A DNA stretch of 64,000 bases from Paraburkholderia aspalathi (GTDB lineage: Bacteria > Pseudomonadota > Gammaproteobacteria > Burkholderiales > Burkholderiaceae), in assembly GCF_900116445.1 (NCBI RefSeq), contig NZ_FPBH01000004.1, positions 124,001 through 188,000 of the forward strand, written 5' to 3'. Numbering within the stretch: position 1 is the stretch's first letter; each line of letters opens with the position of its first letter. The notes under the pieces are model-generated. The model saw only the letters and a list, made by a program, of their open reading frames with translations. It did not search any database and had not been told where the DNA came from. The position numbers were made by a program, and so were the translations under genes. Below are positions 18,127-27,418 of the stretch, in pieces.

Positions 18127-19133
18127 TGCCCTCGAATGTATTTGTCCACGGCCTTGTTGTGATCGCCGAGGGTGTCAGAAAAGATACTGCTCCCGTCGCC
18201 GCGCGAAACGAAGTACAGCGCGGTGGATTGCGCCGGGTTCATCGCCGCCTGCAGCGATGCGACACCGGGCAGCGAGATGGGCGTTGGCGGAAGCCCCATC
18301 CGGGTGTAGGTATTGTAGGGAGTGTCGGTCTGCAGGTCTTTCTTCCTGATGCGGCCGGCGTAGCTGTCGCCCATGCCGTAGATCACCGTGGGGTCGGTTT
18401 GCAGCGGCATGCCCACGCGCAGACGGTTCGCGAACACGGCCGCGACCATCGGACGGTCCGATTTCTTGCCGGTTTCCTTTTCGATGATCGACGCCATCGT
18501 CAACGCATCATACGGAGTCTTATACGGCAAGTTCGGCGCACGCGCGGTCCACGCTTCGTCCAGACGCAGCCGCATCAGACGGTACGCGCGGCGATAGATG
18601 TCCAGATCGCTGGTGTTCTTGTCGAACAGATAGGTGTCCGGGAAAAACAGCCCCTCGCCGTTGCCGATCGGAGCTTCCGGCGCGTTGATCGCGTTCATCA
18701 GATCGGTGTCGCTCATGCCGGCCGTGTCGTGCTTGAGCGCCGGATTGGCGTCCAGCTCGGCGCGCATGCGCTTGAAGGTCCACCCTTCGATGATGGTCGC
18801 CACGTATTCGTTGACGTCGCCGCGGGCGATTTTTTGCAGCACTTCGTACGGCGTGATGCCCGTCTTGAACTCGTAGTTGCCCGATTTCAGGTCGCTTTGC
18901 AGACCGAGCAGCCGCGTCATGATAACGAACAGCTCAGGCTCGACCGGCACGCCGCCGCGATTGAGCTGCAGCGTGACGCTGCGCAGGCTGCTGTGCGGCT
19001 TGACGGTGACATCGAGTTGCGCGGGGGTCAAATCGAGCGGGCTGGTGGCCCAGTGATATCCGCCTGCGATTGCGGCTGCGGCCAGCACAATGACGATTGA
19101 GCCGGCGACGAAACATTTCTTCAGAAGGGTCAT
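18123..19133 (-). CDS. mltG: Endolytic murein transglycosylase
   Basis: MltG cleaves nascent glycan strands and so limits peptidoglycan chain length. The protein has one N-terminal membrane anchor (about residues 5-22, [19 protein letters not shown]), a LysM-like periplasmic part, and the YceG catalytic domain. The motif [20 protein letters not shown] holds the catalytic Glu and is followed by [20 protein letters not shown]. Length with this start is 336 residues. I prefer 19133 because a good -10 hexamer TATTAT lies right against the alternative ATG at 19160, which would place that ATG upstream of the transcript start. It begins the mltG-tmk-holB run and is divergent from ygfZ. Confidence 0.9.
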   Translation of the reverse strand: MTLLKKCFVAGSIVIVLAAAAIAGGYHWATSPLDLTPAQLDVTVKPHSSLRSVTLQLNRGGVPVEPELFVIMTRLLGLQSDLKSGNYEFKTGITPYEVLQKIARGDVNEYVATIIEGWTFKRMRAELDANPALKHDTAGMSDTDLMNAINAPEAPIGNGEGLFFPDTYLFDKNTSDLDIYRRAYRLMRLRLDEAWTARAPNLPYKTPYDALTMASIIEKETGKKSDRPMVAAVFANRLRVGMPLQTDPTVIYGMGDSYAGRIRKKDLQTDTPYNTYTRMGLPPTPISLPGVASLQAAMNPAQSTALYFVSRGDGSSIFSDTLGDHNKAVDKYIRGQ

Positions 19134-19160
19134 GCGAAACTGGGCTGGGTTGGACCTCAT

Positions 19161-19166
19161 ATAATA
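19161..19166 (-). promoter_or_regulatory. Possible -10 element for mltG
   Basis: On the minus strand TATTAT reads from 19166 to 19161, a five-of-six match to the sigma-70 -10 consensus. The best -35 candidate upstream (CTGACT) is weak and the spacing is long, so this is a tentative call. It supports the shorter mltG start. Confidence 0.3.
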
Positions 19167-19211
19167 CTTGTTTGCCTTAGCTAAAGTCAGAATTGACTGT
19201 TCCCGGAATCC

Positions 19212-20309
19212 ATGAACACACCGCTCGCTACCGCTTCAGGCACGCTTTCAGTTGCGCCCGCAGTTGCTCACACGGGTACCGCCGCCACGGCACAGGCTTC
19301 CGCGCCCGTCCGACTTCCAGTCTTGCCGCGCCCCGCCGCTGACGAATTCGACGCTGTCATCGGGCAAGGCGCCTACATGCCGCTGACGCAGTTCGGCGTG
19401 ATCGACGCAACCGGTGACGACGCAGCGAGCTTCCTGCACGGCCAGTTGACCAACGACACCCAGCATCTCGACGCCGCCAATGCGCGCCTCGCGGGCTATT
19501 GCTCGGCCAAGGGCCGGCTGCTGGCGTCGTTCCTGACGTGGCGCACCGGCGAGACGATCCGCCTGCTGGTGTCGAAGGACGTGCAGGCCGCCGTGCAGAA
19601 ACGGCTGTCCATGTTCGTTCTGCGCGCCAAGGCCAAGCTGGTTGATGCGAGCGGCGAACTGGCGGTGGTGGGTCTGGCGGGCGACGTGCGCAAAGCGCTT
19701 TCCGGTGTGTTCGACGCGTTGCCCGACGGCGTGCACGTCCAGGTGGACGGCACGGCGGGGTCGCTGATTCGCGTTCCGGATGCGCTGGGCCGGCTGCGCT
19801 ATCTGTGGGTTGGCCCGAAGGCCGCGGTCGAGGCGCGCCTGCCCTTGCTCGACGAAAAGCTCAAGCGCGTGTCGCCGGCGGTATGGGATTGGCTCGACAT
19901 TCGCGCAGGCGAACCGCGCATCACGCAACCGGTGGTCGAGCAGTTCGTGCCGCAGATGGTCAACTTCGACGTGCTCGGCGCGGTCAATTTCCGCAAAGGC
20001 TGCTATCCGGGTCAGGAAGTGGTGGCGCGCAGCCAGTATCGCGGCACGATCAAGCGGCGCACCTCGCTTGCGAACGTGACGGGCGAACTCGAGACGGTCA
20101 AGGCCGGTACCGAACTGTTCCACTCAGCCGATCCGGGCCAGCCGTGCGGCATGGTGGTGAATGCGGCGTCGGCGCCGGAAGGTGGCGTCGACGTGCTGGT
20201 GGAGATCAAGCTGGCGGCGCTCGAAGGCGGCACGGTGCATCTGGGCGCGGCGGAGGGTCCGGTGCTGACATTCCTCGCGTTGCCGTATGGGTTGCCGACT
20301 GAGGTTTAA
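19212..20309 (+). CDS. ygfZ: Folate-dependent iron-sulfur cluster assembly protein
   Basis: YgfZ is a tetrahydrofolate-binding protein needed by some iron-sulfur enzymes, including the tRNA methylthiotransferase MiaB. The 365-residue protein has the family motif KGCYPGQEVVARSQYRG (KGC-Y-x-G-Q-E) around residue 263, with the essential cysteine, and the GcvT-like fold before it. An N-terminal Ala/Thr-rich extension of about 40 residues precedes the conserved PLTQFGVIDATGDDAASFLHGQ. The gene is divergent from mltG with 78 bases between the chosen starts. A rho-independent terminator follows at 20325-20349. Confidence 0.92.
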   Translation: MNTPLATASGTLSVAPAVAHTGTAATAQASAPVRLPVLPRPAADEFDAVIGQGAYMPLTQFGVIDATGDDAASFLHGQLTNDTQHLDAANARLAGYCSAKGRLLASFLTWRTGETIRLLVSKDVQAAVQKRLSMFVLRAKAKLVDASGELAVVGLAGDVRKALSGVFDALPDGVHVQVDGTAGSLIRVPDALGRLRYLWVGPKAAVEARLPLLDEKLKRVSPAVWDWLDIRAGEPRITQPVVEQFVPQMVNFDVLGAVNFRKGCYPGQEVVARSQYRGTIKRRTSLANVTGELETVKAGTELFHSADPGQPCGMVVNAASAPEGGVDVLVEIKLAALEGGTVHLGAAEGPVLTFLALPYGLPTEV

Positions 20310-20324
20310 ACGCCCCAACCCGAG

Positions 20325-20349
20325 CGGCGCAATCGAGCGCCGCTTTTTC
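20325..20349 (+). terminator. Rho-independent terminator after ygfZ
   Basis: A 7-bp GC stem (GCGGCGC / GCGCCGC) with a six-base loop is followed by five T. It lies 15 bases after the ygfZ stop codon and before the NRDE gene. Confidence 0.85.
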
Positions 20350-20399
20350 ATGGCATCTGTCTCTGTTCCGCCACCGTCCCCACCGGGAGACTCCACCCG

Positions 20400-21245
20400 A
20401 TGTGCCTGATCGTTTTCGACTGGCGGCCCGATGCGGTCGACGGACCGCTCTTCACGCTCACCGCGAATCGCGACGAATTTTTTCGCCGCACGGCCGAACC
20501 GATCGGCTGGTGGCATGACGCACCGACCGTGCTGGCCGGACGCGATCTGGTGGGCGGCGGCACGTGGCTCGGCATGTCGCGCGATGGCCGCTTCGCCGCG
20601 CTGACCAATTACCGCGCGCCGCACGAAATGCGCGCCGATGCGCCGACCCGCGGCACGCTTGTCAGCGACTGGCTCAGTGCCTCGGCAAAAGACTCGCACA
20701 ACGGCACGCACGAAACGCCGCTCGAGTATCTGCAACACGTCGCGCAAACCGGCGATATCTACAACGGCTTCAATCTGCTCGTCGGTGACTGGACGCGCCG
20801 CGAACTCGGCTGGTACTGCAACCGGTCGAACACCGCGCCCACACTGCTCGAGTCCGGCACGCACGGTATCTCGAACGCGGTGCTCGATACCGCCTGGCCG
20901 AAGCTGGTCAAAAAGCGTGCGGAACTGGGCGCCATGCTTGCGCGTGATGCGATGCCGACGCTCGAACGCCTGATCGATCTGATGCGCGATCCGCACCTCG
21001 CACGCGATGACGAATTGCCGTCCACCGGTATTCCCCTCGAACGGGAGCGGGCGTTGTCGGCGGCGTTTATCGAAACGCCGGAGTACGGCACGCGCGGCAC
21101 GACCGCGGTGCGCGTGGTGGCGCATGGCGAGGTGATCAGCGTGGCAGCCGCCGAACGCAGCGACGATAACGGCTCGCATCGGATCGTGCGGCCCGGAGAC
21201 TTCGAACGAAGCTTTGCGTTCAACGTTGAACGCGAGATCGCCTGA
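20400..21245 (+). CDS. NRDE (TANGO2-like) family protein
   Basis: This cytoplasmic protein of 281 residues begins MCLIVFDWRP with the N-terminal cysteine expected of NTN-type hydrolase folds. It has the name-giving NRDE in TANRDEFFRRT near residue 23, then GWWHDAPTVLAGRDLVGGGTWLG and FAALTNYR. Eukaryotic TANGO2 has been linked to haem and lipid handling; the bacterial function is not settled. The start is set by the strictly conserved MC. It stands alone between the ygfZ terminator and a convergent esterase gene. Confidence 0.88.
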   Translation: MCLIVFDWRPDAVDGPLFTLTANRDEFFRRTAEPIGWWHDAPTVLAGRDLVGGGTWLGMSRDGRFAALTNYRAPHEMRADAPTRGTLVSDWLSASAKDSHNGTHETPLEYLQHVAQTGDIYNGFNLLVGDWTRRELGWYCNRSNTAPTLLESGTHGISNAVLDTAWPKLVKKRAELGAMLARDAMPTLERLIDLMRDPHLARDDELPSTGIPLERERALSAAFIETPEYGTRGTTAVRVVAHGEVISVAAAERSDDNGSHRIVRPGDFERSFAFNVEREIA

Positions 21246-21265
21246 GGCGCTACCAGCAGCGGCGA

Positions 21266-22225
21266 TTACTCCACGCCAAACGCCACCCGCAATGCCGCGG
21301 CGGCATCCGCATGCGCCTCTGCGACCTCGGCTACGTAGCCACCCATCTTGAAGAACTCGTGAATCATGCCCGGGTAACGTTTCAGCGTGACCCGGTTGCC
21401 CGCTGCGCGCAGTTTCTCCGCATACGCATCGCCTTCGTCGCTTAAAGGATCGTATTCGGCGGTCGCGATCCATGCCGGCGCAAGGCCGCCGAAATCAGGT
21501 GCGCCGCGCGTGCCGTCGAGCGGCGCGAAACGCCAGTCGTCGCGGTCACTTTTATCGCGCACGTATTGGTCGAAGAACCATTGAATCGTGTCGCCCGACA
21601 GCAGGAAGCCATTGGCGAGGCGCGAGTGCGAATCGGTTTGCTGATAACCCGTGGTACCCGGATAGATCAACAATTGCAGCGCGAGCTTGATGCCCGCGTC
21701 GCGTGCCAGCACTGCGCACACCGTTGCCAGCGTTCCACCCGCGCTATCGCCACCCACGGCTAGCCGCTCCGCATCGATGCCGTACTCCGCTGCATGCGCG
21801 TGCAGCCAGGTCAACGCATCGAATGCGTCTTCAACGGCGGTGGGAAATTTGTACTCGGGCGCGAGCCGGTAATCGACCGACAACACCGTGCACTTGCCGT
21901 CGCGCGCGAGCATCCGGCACAGCGCATCGTGCGTATCGACACTGCCAACCGTGAAACCGCCACCGTGGTAATACACCAGCGCCGGCGCAGGCTCGGCCCA
22001 ACTCGGCTCAACCGGCTGATAAAGCCGCGCGCGAATCGTCGCGCCGTCGCGCGTCGGCACGCGCAGATCTTCGATCGCGAACATCGGCGCACTCGCAATC
22101 TCCAGAATCGGCGCGCTTTTTTCGTAGGACGCGCGCGCCTGTTGTGGAGTCAACTCGTGAAGCTGCGGGCGTTTCGCGCGCGCGATCATGTCGAGCACCT
22201 GCTCGATTTTCGGGTTCAGCGGCAT
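21266..22225 (-). CDS. Alpha/beta hydrolase of the hormone-sensitive lipase family
   Basis: This is a probable carboxylesterase of 319 residues. The oxyanion-hole motif YYHGGGFTVGS, the nucleophile elbow GGDSAGGTLA, the acid region ATAEYDPLSDEG and the histidine in GMIHEFFKMGG give a complete catalytic triad. It lacks a signal peptide and is therefore cytoplasmic. It is followed upstream, on the same strand, by SDR and MDR oxidoreductases, a thioesterase and a Dabb protein; the group looks like a set for acyl or ketone substrates, but the substrate cannot be named. No clear ribosome binding site precedes 22225. Confidence 0.88.
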   Translation of the reverse strand: MPLNPKIEQVLDMIARAKRPQLHELTPQQARASYEKSAPILEIASAPMFAIEDLRVPTRDGATIRARLYQPVEPSWAEPAPALVYYHGGGFTVGSVDTHDALCRMLARDGKCTVLSVDYRLAPEYKFPTAVEDAFDALTWLHAHAAEYGIDAERLAVGGDSAGGTLATVCAVLARDAGIKLALQLLIYPGTTGYQQTDSHSRLANGFLLSGDTIQWFFDQYVRDKSDRDDWRFAPLDGTRGAPDFGGLAPAWIATAEYDPLSDEGDAYAEKLRAAGNRVTLKRYPGMIHEFFKMGGYVAEVAEAHADAAAALRVAFGVE

Positions 22226-22285
22226 TGGGCGTCGGGTGGCGCGTGGGCGGCGAAGGTTAGTGGATCAAAAGTGAGAAAACAGCAC

Positions 22286-23173
22286 CTAGCCTGCATTCTT
22301 CACTTCGGGCTTCAGCGACATCGGATCAGTCGGGTTACGCAACTGCTCGATGTCCTCATGACGCAGCTTCACCGTCGCCATGATGCCCGGATGCGTGACG
22401 ATGTAGAAACGCCGCGCAGCGATCGCTTCGAACGTGATCTCAGCGACGTCGGCCGCGGTCAGCTTGCCCGATTGCACCGCGCGTTGCAGTTGCTTGCCGG
22501 CGGCGATCTGCGAGCGGGTCGGCCTGCTATCGTTGCGCAAATCCGCGGGCCTCGCGCGTTCCGCATCGGCGATGCCGGTCGGCACGAAGGCCGGGCACAA
22601 CAATGAACAGCCGACTGTGCCGCCCTCCGTACTCCCGGCTTGCGCCAGCTGCAGGTCGTGGTAAAGCGTCTCCGTCAACGACACGACGGCATGCTTCGAG
22701 GCGTTGTAGATACCCATCGCAGGCGGCGACAACAACCCCGCCACCGACGCCGTATTGACGATATGCGCGGGTTCGTTCTGCCGCAACATGATCGGCGTGA
22801 AGGCGCGCACGCCGTGCGCGACACCCATCACGTTGACGTTGAACACCCACGCCCAGTCGTTCGCCGTGCTTTCCCAGAGGAAGCCGCCCGAGCCCACGCC
22901 CGCATTGTTAAACAGCAGATGGACTTTACCGAAGGCATCGAGCGCCGCTTGCGCGAGCGCTTCGACCCGGGCGGCGTCGGACACGTCGGTCGGCACGCCA
23001 ATCGCCTCCGCACCGCCGGCGCGCAATGCGTCGACGGTTTGCGCGAGCGCCTCGGGATTCACATCGGCCAGCACGAGCTTCATGCCGAGCGACGCGCCCT
23101 TCTCCGCGAACGCCCGGCCGAAACCGCTTGCCGCACCGGTGATCACCGCCACCTTGCCTTCAAATTCGAACAT
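22286..23173 (-). CDS. Short-chain dehydrogenase/reductase
   Basis: This classical SDR of 295 residues reduces or oxidises a carbonyl/alcohol with NAD(P). The cofactor motif TGAASGFGRAF is near residue 12, NNAGVG near residue 90, and the active-site YNASKHAV lies further on with its upstream serine in NTASVAG. A Pro/Arg-rich region near the C terminus (RPADLRNDSRPTRSQ) is longer than in minimal SDRs and resembles those annotated as acting on bulky hydrophobic substrates. GGAGAGGAAG precedes the ATG. Confidence 0.9.
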   Translation of the reverse strand: MFEFEGKVAVITGAASGFGRAFAEKGASLGMKLVLADVNPEALAQTVDALRAGGAEAIGVPTDVSDAARVEALAQAALDAFGKVHLLFNNAGVGSGGFLWESTANDWAWVFNVNVMGVAHGVRAFTPIMLRQNEPAHIVNTASVAGLLSPPAMGIYNASKHAVVSLTETLYHDLQLAQAGSTEGGTVGCSLLCPAFVPTGIADAERARPADLRNDSRPTRSQIAAGKQLQRAVQSGKLTAADVAEITFEAIAARRFYIVTHPGIMATVKLRHEDIEQLRNPTDPMSLKPEVKNAG

Positions 23174-23291
23174 CCTTCCTCTCCTGGATTTAGCGGTCGG
23201 GGATTATCGGCTGGGAACCGTCTCAGCCGATACGTTTATCGGCTGGACGCCATCGACATCTCCCGCATGCGCGGCTCGACGACCGCCGAGC

Positions 23292-24290
23292 TTAGATCAG
23301 CTTGACGAGCTGCTTGCCGAAGTTTTTGCCCTTCAGAAGACCGATAAACGCCTCGGGCGCCGCATCGAGCCCTTGCGCGATGGTCTCGCGATATTGCAGC
23401 TTCTTCTGCGCGACCAGCGTGCCAAGTTGCTTGAGCGCTTCCGGCCACACATCCATATGCTCGCTGACGATGAAGCCCTGTACCAGCAGCCGCTGCGTGA
23501 GCATCAGCGACGGATGCTTGAGCGGCATCGGCTGGCCATCGTAGCCCGCGATAAACCCACACAACGCGATGCGGCCGAACGCATTCATGCGCGCAAGCGT
23601 CACGTCGAGCACTTCGCCGCCAACGTTCTCGAAGTAGCCATCTACGCCGTCCGGCGTCACGGCTTTGAGCTCCTGATACAGGTTGCCGGCCTTGTAGTCG
23701 ACGCAGGCGTCGAAGCCGAGTGTCTCGACCACATAGCGGCACTTATCCGCGCCGCCCGCGATACCGACCGCACGCGCACCGGCCAGCTTCGCCAGTTGCC
23801 CGACTACGCTGCCCACGGCGCCACTCGCCGCGCTGACCACCACCGTGTCACCCGCCTTCGGCACGATAATCTTGTTCAGGCCGTACCAGGCAGTGACGCC
23901 GGGCATGCCGACCGGGCCGAGATAGGCCGACAACGGCACATGCGTATCGTCGACCTTCTGCACGCCCGCACCGTTCGAGGTGCCGTACTCCTGCCAGCCG
24001 AACATCGCGACGACCTTATCGCCGACCGCGAACTTCGGATTCTTCGACTCCACCACTTCGCCCACCGTGCCGCCGATCATCACTTCGTTCAGCGGCTGCG
24101 GCGCTGCGTACGACTTGCTGTCGTTCATCCGACCGCGCATATACGGGTCGAGCGACAGGAAGTGATTGCGCACGCGGAATTCGCCTTCGGCAAGCGGCGC
24201 CAGCGGCGTTTCGACGAGCCTGAAGTTATCGGGCGTAACAGCGCCTTGCGGACGCGAAGCCAGCACGAGTTGACGGTTGATCTGGGGCAT
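23292..24290 (-). CDS. Zinc-independent MDR family NADP-dependent oxidoreductase (CurA/leukotriene dehydrogenase type)
   Basis: The 332-residue protein belongs to the medium-chain reductases that reduce alpha,beta-unsaturated ketones with NADPH. It starts MPQINRQLVLASRPQGAVT and shows FLSLDPYMRGRM, GSVVGQLAKLAGARAVGIAG (cofactor-binding glycine motif) and the YFENVGGEVLD stretch typical of this subgroup. Structural-zinc cysteines are absent. The start at 24290 is preferred over 24305 because GGAGA lies at the right distance before it. It is in line with the SDR and thioesterase genes. Confidence 0.88.
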   Translation of the reverse strand: MPQINRQLVLASRPQGAVTPDNFRLVETPLAPLAEGEFRVRNHFLSLDPYMRGRMNDSKSYAAPQPLNEVMIGGTVGEVVESKNPKFAVGDKVVAMFGWQEYGTSNGAGVQKVDDTHVPLSAYLGPVGMPGVTAWYGLNKIIVPKAGDTVVVSAASGAVGSVVGQLAKLAGARAVGIAGGADKCRYVVETLGFDACVDYKAGNLYQELKAVTPDGVDGYFENVGGEVLDVTLARMNAFGRIALCGFIAGYDGQPMPLKHPSLMLTQRLLVQGFIVSEHMDVWPEALKQLGTLVAQKKLQYRETIAQGLDAAPEAFIGLLKGKNFGKQLVKLI

Positions 24291-24402
24291 GACGATCGTC
24301 TCCATGAGTTACCGATGTGATCGGCGAATAGTTCGAACCAGCAGCGTCTGCAAAAGAGGAGTCAGCGCGCGGCGCTCGACACGCACGCTATTCGTCCGGT
24401 GA

Positions 24403-24888
24403 TTAACCGTCGCTTGGACCGGGTTTCGCCGAAGGGTCGCTGCGCAGACGCTGTTGCGTCACGTCGCGGCCCACGGCGAGGCGCCGCATGTATTTGAAAG
24501 TGCCGAGTGCTTTGGCGACGAAGTGGCCTTCGCTGTCGCGGATCTCGCCTTCGCAATAGGCCATGGTGGTCGAGCGGTGCAGCACGCGGCCGGTGGCGCG
24601 CAATTCGCCGCGGCCCGGCTGCATGAAGTTGACTTTCATCTCGACGGTGACCACGCCGACGCCGTCACCGGCCAGACTGCGCGCGGCCATCGCGAGCGCG
24701 ACGTCGGCGAGCGTCATGGTCACGCCGCCATGCGCGACGTCCCACGTGTTCATGTGATCGGGTTGCAGCGGCAACACGACTTCGCTGGCGCCGTCCGCCG
24801 CCGACAACAACTGCGCGCCGAGCCGGTCGACGAACGGGCTTTCGGGCAGCGTCGCGCTGCTCGCTTTGGATGAGGATGAGTCGGTCAT
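24403..24888 (-). CDS. PaaI-type hotdog-fold thioesterase
   Basis: This is a probable acyl-CoA thioesterase of 161 residues with the hotdog fold. The key stretch MNTWDVAHGGVTMTLADVAL has the HGG characteristic of PaaI-like enzymes, and MKVNFMQPGRGEL and RSTTMAYCEGEI complete the pattern. Substrate is unknown. The start at 24888 fits the family length and the sequence MTDSSSSK; a frame extending ten residues further is less likely. It is only eight bases after the Dabb gene stop on the same strand, so the two are probably cotranscribed. Confidence 0.87.
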   Translation of the reverse strand: MTDSSSSKASSATLPESPFVDRLGAQLLSAADGASEVVLPLQPDHMNTWDVAHGGVTMTLADVALAMAARSLAGDGVGVVTVEMKVNFMQPGRGELRATGRVLHRSTTMAYCEGEIRDSEGHFVAKALGTFKYMRRLAVGRDVTQQRLRSDPSAKPGPSDG

Positions 24889-24896
24889 TGCGGATT

Positions 24897-25199
24897 TCAG
24901 ATTTCGTAGTCGACACATTCACGCGATTCACGCACCGCACCGGTGAAGCCCTTCAGCGCCTGGTGCTTCGGATGGACCTGATAAGCGTCGAGCGCGGCCT
25001 TGTCGGTGAAGTCCGACACCATCACGATGTCGTAGGTCGATTCGAGGCCCGGTGCCGCGATGCCCACTTCGAGCTTGAGCATGCCCGGAACAATGTCGCG
25101 GCAGCCTTCAAGTTTTTCTTTCAGCTTCAGGACGTTTTCAGCACGCGACGCACCTTCGGCGTGTTCTTTGAGTTTCCACATCACAATATGACGGATCAC
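24897..25199 (-). CDS. Dabb (stress-responsive A/B barrel) domain protein
   Basis: This is a cytoplasmic protein of 100 residues with the dimeric alpha/beta-barrel fold. It starts with GTG at 25199 (MIRHIVMWKLKEHAEG), with AAGGTG a few bases upstream. The later YDIVMVSDFTDKAALDAYQVHPKH is the conserved second half of the Dabb domain. Some relatives are enzymes (olivetolic acid cyclase is one), but most are uncharacterised. It is the first of a tight pair with the thioesterase gene. Confidence 0.88.
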   Translation of the reverse strand: MIRHIVMWKLKEHAEGASRAENVLKLKEKLEGCRDIVPGMLKLEVGIAAPGLESTYDIVMVSDFTDKAALDAYQVHPKHQALKGFTGAVRESRECVDYEI

Positions 25200-25262
25200 A
25201 GAATCACCTTCTTCGATTCAATTCGTGGGGCCAGGACTCGGCACAGCAGGAAATCATAACCG

Positions 25263-26792
25263 CTACGGCGTTCGCGCATGCGCCACCCTCCGTGCCGCCA
25301 GACGCCCTAACCTGCGCACCGCGTCATCGGCCTCATCGAGATCCGTACTCGGGCAACTCAGGCGAATGAAATGATCGAAGCGCCCGGCGTTCGAAAACAC
25401 CGTGCCCGGCATCACGCGAATGCCTTCGTCCAGAGCCGCATCGAAAAAAGCAGCCGATGACACGTCACGCGGCAGCTCGATCCAGAAAAACATGCCCCCG
25501 CCCGGCGGCGTAAAGCGCGTGCCCTCGGGAAACGAAGCGGCGATTGCTGCGGCCATCCGTTCGCGCTGAATCCGCAGACGGTCGCGCAAACGCCGCAGAT
25601 GCCGTTCATACGCATTCGTTTCCAGAAATTCGGCGAGCACGACTTGCGACAACTGCTCGTTATGGCGCGACTGCGCGAACTTGAGCATGCCGATGCGCGG
25701 ATGCCAGCGTCCGCCGTTGATCCAGCCGACCCGCATGCCAGGTGCGAGCGTCTTGTTGAACGACGTGCAATGGATCACCGTGCCGTCGGTGTCCCAAGCC
25801 TTCAGCGATCTGGGCGGCTGCGCGGCGTCGGAGAGTTCGCGGTAGGGATCGTCTTCGATCAGCGGAATGCCTGCTCGCGCGCAGAGTTCGACGAGCTGTG
25901 CTTTGTGCGTGTCGGGCATCACGCTGCCGAGTGGGTTCTGCAGATTCGGCACGACCACGACCGCCTTGATGTCGGGATGCGTTTGCAGTGCGAACGCCAG
26001 TGCTTCGATGGCAATGCCGGTGGTTGGACTGGCCGGAATTTCGAGCGCACGCAGGCCGAGGCTTTCGAGCACCTGCAGCAAGCCAAAGAAGCACGGCGAT
26101 TCGACCGCAACCGTGTCGCCCGGCTGCGTGACCGCGCGCAAAGCCAGGTTCACTGCCTCGATGCCGCCGTGGGTCATGATCACGTCGTCCATGCCGATCT
26201 GGATGCCGGCGTCGAGCGCACGGCGCGCGATGATGGCGCGCAGTTCAGGATCGCCCTGATCGGGTCCGGCCGCGGTCAGCAAGGTCGGCCGTCGGCGCAA
26301 AGCGCGCAGTGCGGCTTTCTGCAAAGCGTCGGTGGGATAAAGATCGGGCGATGCGGTGGCACCGCCGAGATTCAGCGCGTCGGGATAGCGCTGGAATTTC
26401 GACACGATCGCCGAAATCGCCGAATGGATACCGACGAACTGCGCGGCGCCGGGCGCGACGGCAAGATCGGGCTCGGTTGCCGCGGGCAGCGCCGCCGTTT
26501 GACGGGCGCGCACGAAATAACCGGCACGCGGCCGGGCGTCGATCAGCGCCGCGCGTTCCAGGGTTCGATAGCTCTCGGTCGCGGTTGCGAGGCTCACGCC
26601 GTGCCGCTGCATGAAGGCGCGCATCGACGGCATGCGGTCGCCGGGACGCAGCACACCGTTATCTATGGCGCGGCGGTATTGGTCGGCCAGTTGGCGGTAG
26701 AGGGGGCGGCCATCCGGGGGGCGGCCGTCGGCGGGCGACGCTTCCGTGCACGTTGCCGCTTGTGCGTCGGGTATCGAGGTAGAAGTGCTCAT
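25263..26792 (-). CDS. MocR-type transcription regulator (GntR helix-turn-helix fused to aminotransferase)
   Basis: This is a regulator of the PdxR/MocR family, about 509 residues from this start. The N-terminal winged helix-turn-helix (LYRQLADQYRRAIDNGVLRP then MRAFMQRHGVSLATATESYR) binds DNA. A class I aminotransferase-like domain binds pyridoxal phosphate, with the lysine in TSFNKTLAPGMRVGW. Such proteins sense PLP or amino-acid derivatives. The divergent neighbour is the DUF2917 gene at 26971, so the shared 178-base gap is the likely operator region. The start is uncertain: 26792 and 26834 are both possible and neither has a strong ribosome binding site. Confidence 0.9.
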   Translation of the reverse strand: MSTSTSIPDAQAATCTEASPADGRPPDGRPLYRQLADQYRRAIDNGVLRPGDRMPSMRAFMQRHGVSLATATESYRTLERAALIDARPRAGYFVRARQTAALPAATEPDLAVAPGAAQFVGIHSAISAIVSKFQRYPDALNLGGATASPDLYPTDALQKAALRALRRRPTLLTAAGPDQGDPELRAIIARRALDAGIQIGMDDVIMTHGGIEAVNLALRAVTQPGDTVAVESPCFFGLLQVLESLGLRALEIPASPTTGIAIEALAFALQTHPDIKAVVVVPNLQNPLGSVMPDTHKAQLVELCARAGIPLIEDDPYRELSDAAQPPRSLKAWDTDGTVIHCTSFNKTLAPGMRVGWINGGRWHPRIGMLKFAQSRHNEQLSQVVLAEFLETNAYERHLRRLRDRLRIQRERMAAAIAASFPEGTRFTPPGGGMFFWIELPRDVSSAAFFDAALDEGIRVMPGTVFSNAGRFDHFIRLSCPSTDLDEADDAVRRLGRLAARRVAHARTP

Positions 26793-26970
26793 GAGCCGAT
26801 GGTGCGGATAGTTAGGGCGTGGCGACAGATACACATCCGCGAGATTCCAACCGATACAGCACGTTTAAACCTCGCCTTGTACCGGTTCACATTGTCCATT
26901 ATTGCGCCTGTTTTCACCTGGACGGACTCAATAAGCTGTGTGGCATGAAAACGGTTTAAAGGAATCGGTC

Positions 26971-27348
26971 ATGCCCCTCACTCAGCCTCGCACCGGTTTA
27001 CCTCACGATGCCACCACCTCGCGCGTTGCCGGCGGTCAGATGGCCGTGCACGATCTGCGCGCACGAACCTCGATCGTGGCCGTCGAAGGTGATCTGCAAC
27101 TCGCCTTTCGCGATCATTCTCTCGCGTTGCTCGGAGACGCCGTGCCGGTCACGTCGGTCACGCTGCACGAAGGCGAACGCTATGTTGTGCCACAGCGCGG
27201 CATCATGTCGATCAGCACAGCGCATGCAAAATCCGCCGTGTTCGTCGTCGAGCCATGGCGCGCTGAACACGAATGGCACCGCTCCATCAGCCAAGCCGTG
27301 CGCAAGCTGACGAGCCTCGTGAAAACGCGGCTGCAGCGCGCCACCTGA
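26971..27348 (+). CDS. DUF2917 family protein
   Basis: This is a small protein of 125 residues with a cupin-like pattern of short strands (VVAVEGDLQLAFRDHSLALL, VTLHEGERYVVPQRGIM). The phrases agree with the DUF2917 family, which has no known function. AAAGGA stands seven bases before the ATG at 26971; an upstream frame to 26938 is less likely. It is divergent from a MocR-type regulator, which often controls its neighbour, so this gene may be regulated by it. Confidence 0.75.
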   Translation: MPLTQPRTGLPHDATTSRVAGGQMAVHDLRARTSIVAVEGDLQLAFRDHSLALLGDAVPVTSVTLHEGERYVVPQRGIMSISTAHAKSAVFVVEPWRAEHEWHRSISQAVRKLTSLVKTRLQRAT

Positions 27349-27418
27349 AGCGTCGCTACCGGCGCACAACGGCCCGCTACAATGCATGACCCAAGCCGCT
27401 TCCTTCGAGGTGCCGGTC